A stretch of DNA of 64,000 nucleotides from Stutzerimonas stutzeri (GTDB lineage: Bacteria > Pseudomonadota > Gammaproteobacteria > Pseudomonadales > Pseudomonadaceae): contig NZ_POUT01000001.1 in NCBI RefSeq assembly GCF_002890915.1, forward strand, positions 434,001 to 498,000. Reading direction: 5' to 3'. The notes beneath the pieces are model-generated. The model was not told where the DNA came from and did not search any database. It was given only the letters and a program-made list of their open reading frames with translations. How positions within the stretch are numbered: the first letter of the stretch is position 1; each line of letters opens with the position of its first letter. Positions 63,262-64,000 of the stretch are shown here, piece after piece. Position numbers and translations under genes: made by a program.

Positions 63262-63827
63262 CGCCGCTCTCCGAGCGGCTCGGCCTCGGGCAGGCGGAAG
63301 CCGTCGCTGGCGATCAGCCAGACGCTGCCGCCCGGCTTGCGTTCGGACAGGCGCAGGCTGAACGGCGACAGCTCGCCACTGGAAAGGATCAGCAGTTGCG
63401 GCTCCAGCCGCGGCCCCCTGCGCTTCGCCCGTGCGTCGTCGTCGGACAGCCCGGCGCGGTCGTCCGCGCGCTTCGGCGGCGCCAGCAGCACCAGTGGCGT
63501 ACCGTCCAGTGCCAGCTCCAGGCGCATCCACGCCGGCAGCTCGCGCGCCTCGCGCCGCTCGCTCTCCCGCCAGCGCGCCGCAGCCTCGTCGTAGCGCAGC
63601 ACGCGATAGCCTTGGCTGTCGACCAGCAGGCCGTATTCGTGGCTGTCGAGCACCGCCTCATCGCTGAGCACGCCGATCAGCGCGGCGAGGCGCCGGGCTT
63701 CGTCACGTAGTTCGCGCGAAGTGCTGGAGCCGCCGACGCTGAGCACCGCCACGCTGACCAGGATGCCCAGCAGGACGATGACCACCAGCAGCTCGATGAG
63801 GGTGAAGGCGCGGGCGCGGCGCCGCAT
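63258..63827 (-). CDS. gspH: Type II secretion minor pseudopilin GspH (XcpU), Ala at cleavage -1
   Basis: 189 residues. Leader MRRRARA|FTLIELLVVIVLLGILVSVAV with Glu5; the residue before the cleavage site is Ala rather than the normally required Gly. C-terminal beta domain (YGLLVDSQGYRVLRYDE). Links the major pseudopilus to the tip. Starts 3 bases after gspG. Confidence 0.9.
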   Translation of the reverse strand: MRRRARAFTLIELLVVIVLLGILVSVAVLSVGGSSTSRELRDEARRLAALIGVLSDEAVLDSHEYGLLVDSQGYRVLRYDEAAARWRESERREARELPAWMRLELALDGTPLVLLAPPKRADDRAGLSDDDARAKRRGPRLEPQLLILSSGELSPFSLRLSERKPGGSVWLIASDGFRLPEAEPLGERR

Positions 63828-63830
63828 CGG

Positions 63831-64000
63831 TCAGAGGTCCCAGTTGCCGATGTCCGCGTTCAACTCGCTGCCGCCGGGCTTGCCGTCGGCGCCGAAGGAA
63901 TACAGGTCGAACTGGCCCTGGGTGCCCGGCGACAGGTACTGGTAGTCGTTGCCCCAGGGGTCCTGGGGCAGGCGCTTGAGGTAGCCGTCGCGGTTCCAGT
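63831..64000 (-). CDS. gspG: Type II secretion major pseudopilin GspG (XcpT), 5' end outside window
   Basis: Only the last ~56 residues are in the window: DGYLKRLPQDPWGNDYQYL, SFGADGKPGGSELNADIGNW, which is the conserved calcium-binding C-terminal loop of GspG. First gene visible of the gspGHIJKLM unit. Confidence 0.92.
   Translation of the reverse strand, partial: WNRDGYLKRLPQDPWGNDYQYLSPGTQGQFDLYSFGADGKPGGSELNADIGNWDL

Overview
The window is GC-rich, densely packed gammaproteobacterial DNA that reads as a Pseudomonas (sensu lato) chromosome. OxyR keeps the redox cysteines at 199 and 208 and is followed directly by recG, the type II secretion genes run gspG to gspM, and many short palindromic REP-like elements (GTAGGAGC...GCTCCTAC) sit between genes. 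Species cannot be fixed from sequence alone.

Layout. 0-2.7 kb: end of a DctB-type sensor kinase and a DctD-type sigma54 response regulator. 2.9-5.1 kb: an ECF42-type sigma factor with its DGPF-motif partner and a SnoaL-like protein. 5.3-10.1 kb: a Fur-box-controlled TonB-dependent receptor, a PepSY membrane protein and a small membrane protein, then a secreted beta-propeller lactonase. 10.2-10.5 kb: three tandem copies of a 130-bp repeat. 10.6-47.4 kb: a near-complete flagellar gene cluster (below). 47.4-54.7 kb: PilZ protein, a heme-oxygenase-like diiron-type enzyme with a methyltransferase, an AEC transporter, a zinc alcohol dehydrogenase and an NAD(P)-binding protein. 54.9-59.4 kb: oxyR, recG and a YbaK-HDOD protein. 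59.5-64 kb: gspM to gspG (gspG cut by the window end).

The main object is the flagellar cluster. It is not the usual Pseudomonas polar set. It has no flhF, flhG, fleQ/fleSR, fliO or che genes, but carries its own sigma54 activator (LafK), sigma28 (LafS/FliA), FlgM, a short flagellin (LafA), a ToxR-like membrane regulator (LafZ position), LafW and its own MotA/MotB. This is the gene content of Flag-2/lateral flagella of Vibrio, Aeromonas and E. coli. Transcription units: flgBCDEFGHIJKL-lafW (minus, from a sigma54-type promoter) with flgA divergent; lafA; lafZ plus a second membrane protein; fliD-S-T-K-L-A-motA-motB (minus, from a near-perfect sigma54 promoter); flgMN; lafK-fliEFGHIJ; and fliMNPQR-flhBA.

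Three details suggest a motor built for non-chemotactic swarming-type rotation: FliM lacks the N-terminal CheY-binding motif; FliG has lost the acidic torque residues equivalent to E. coli D288/D289; and MotA has an acidic residue where E. coli has R90. FlgJ carries a lytic transglycosylase (SLT) domain instead of the usual glucosaminidase. Repetitive DNA interrupts the cluster at two places: about 1 kb between fliP and fliQ, and a MITE-like element between flgM and fliJ.
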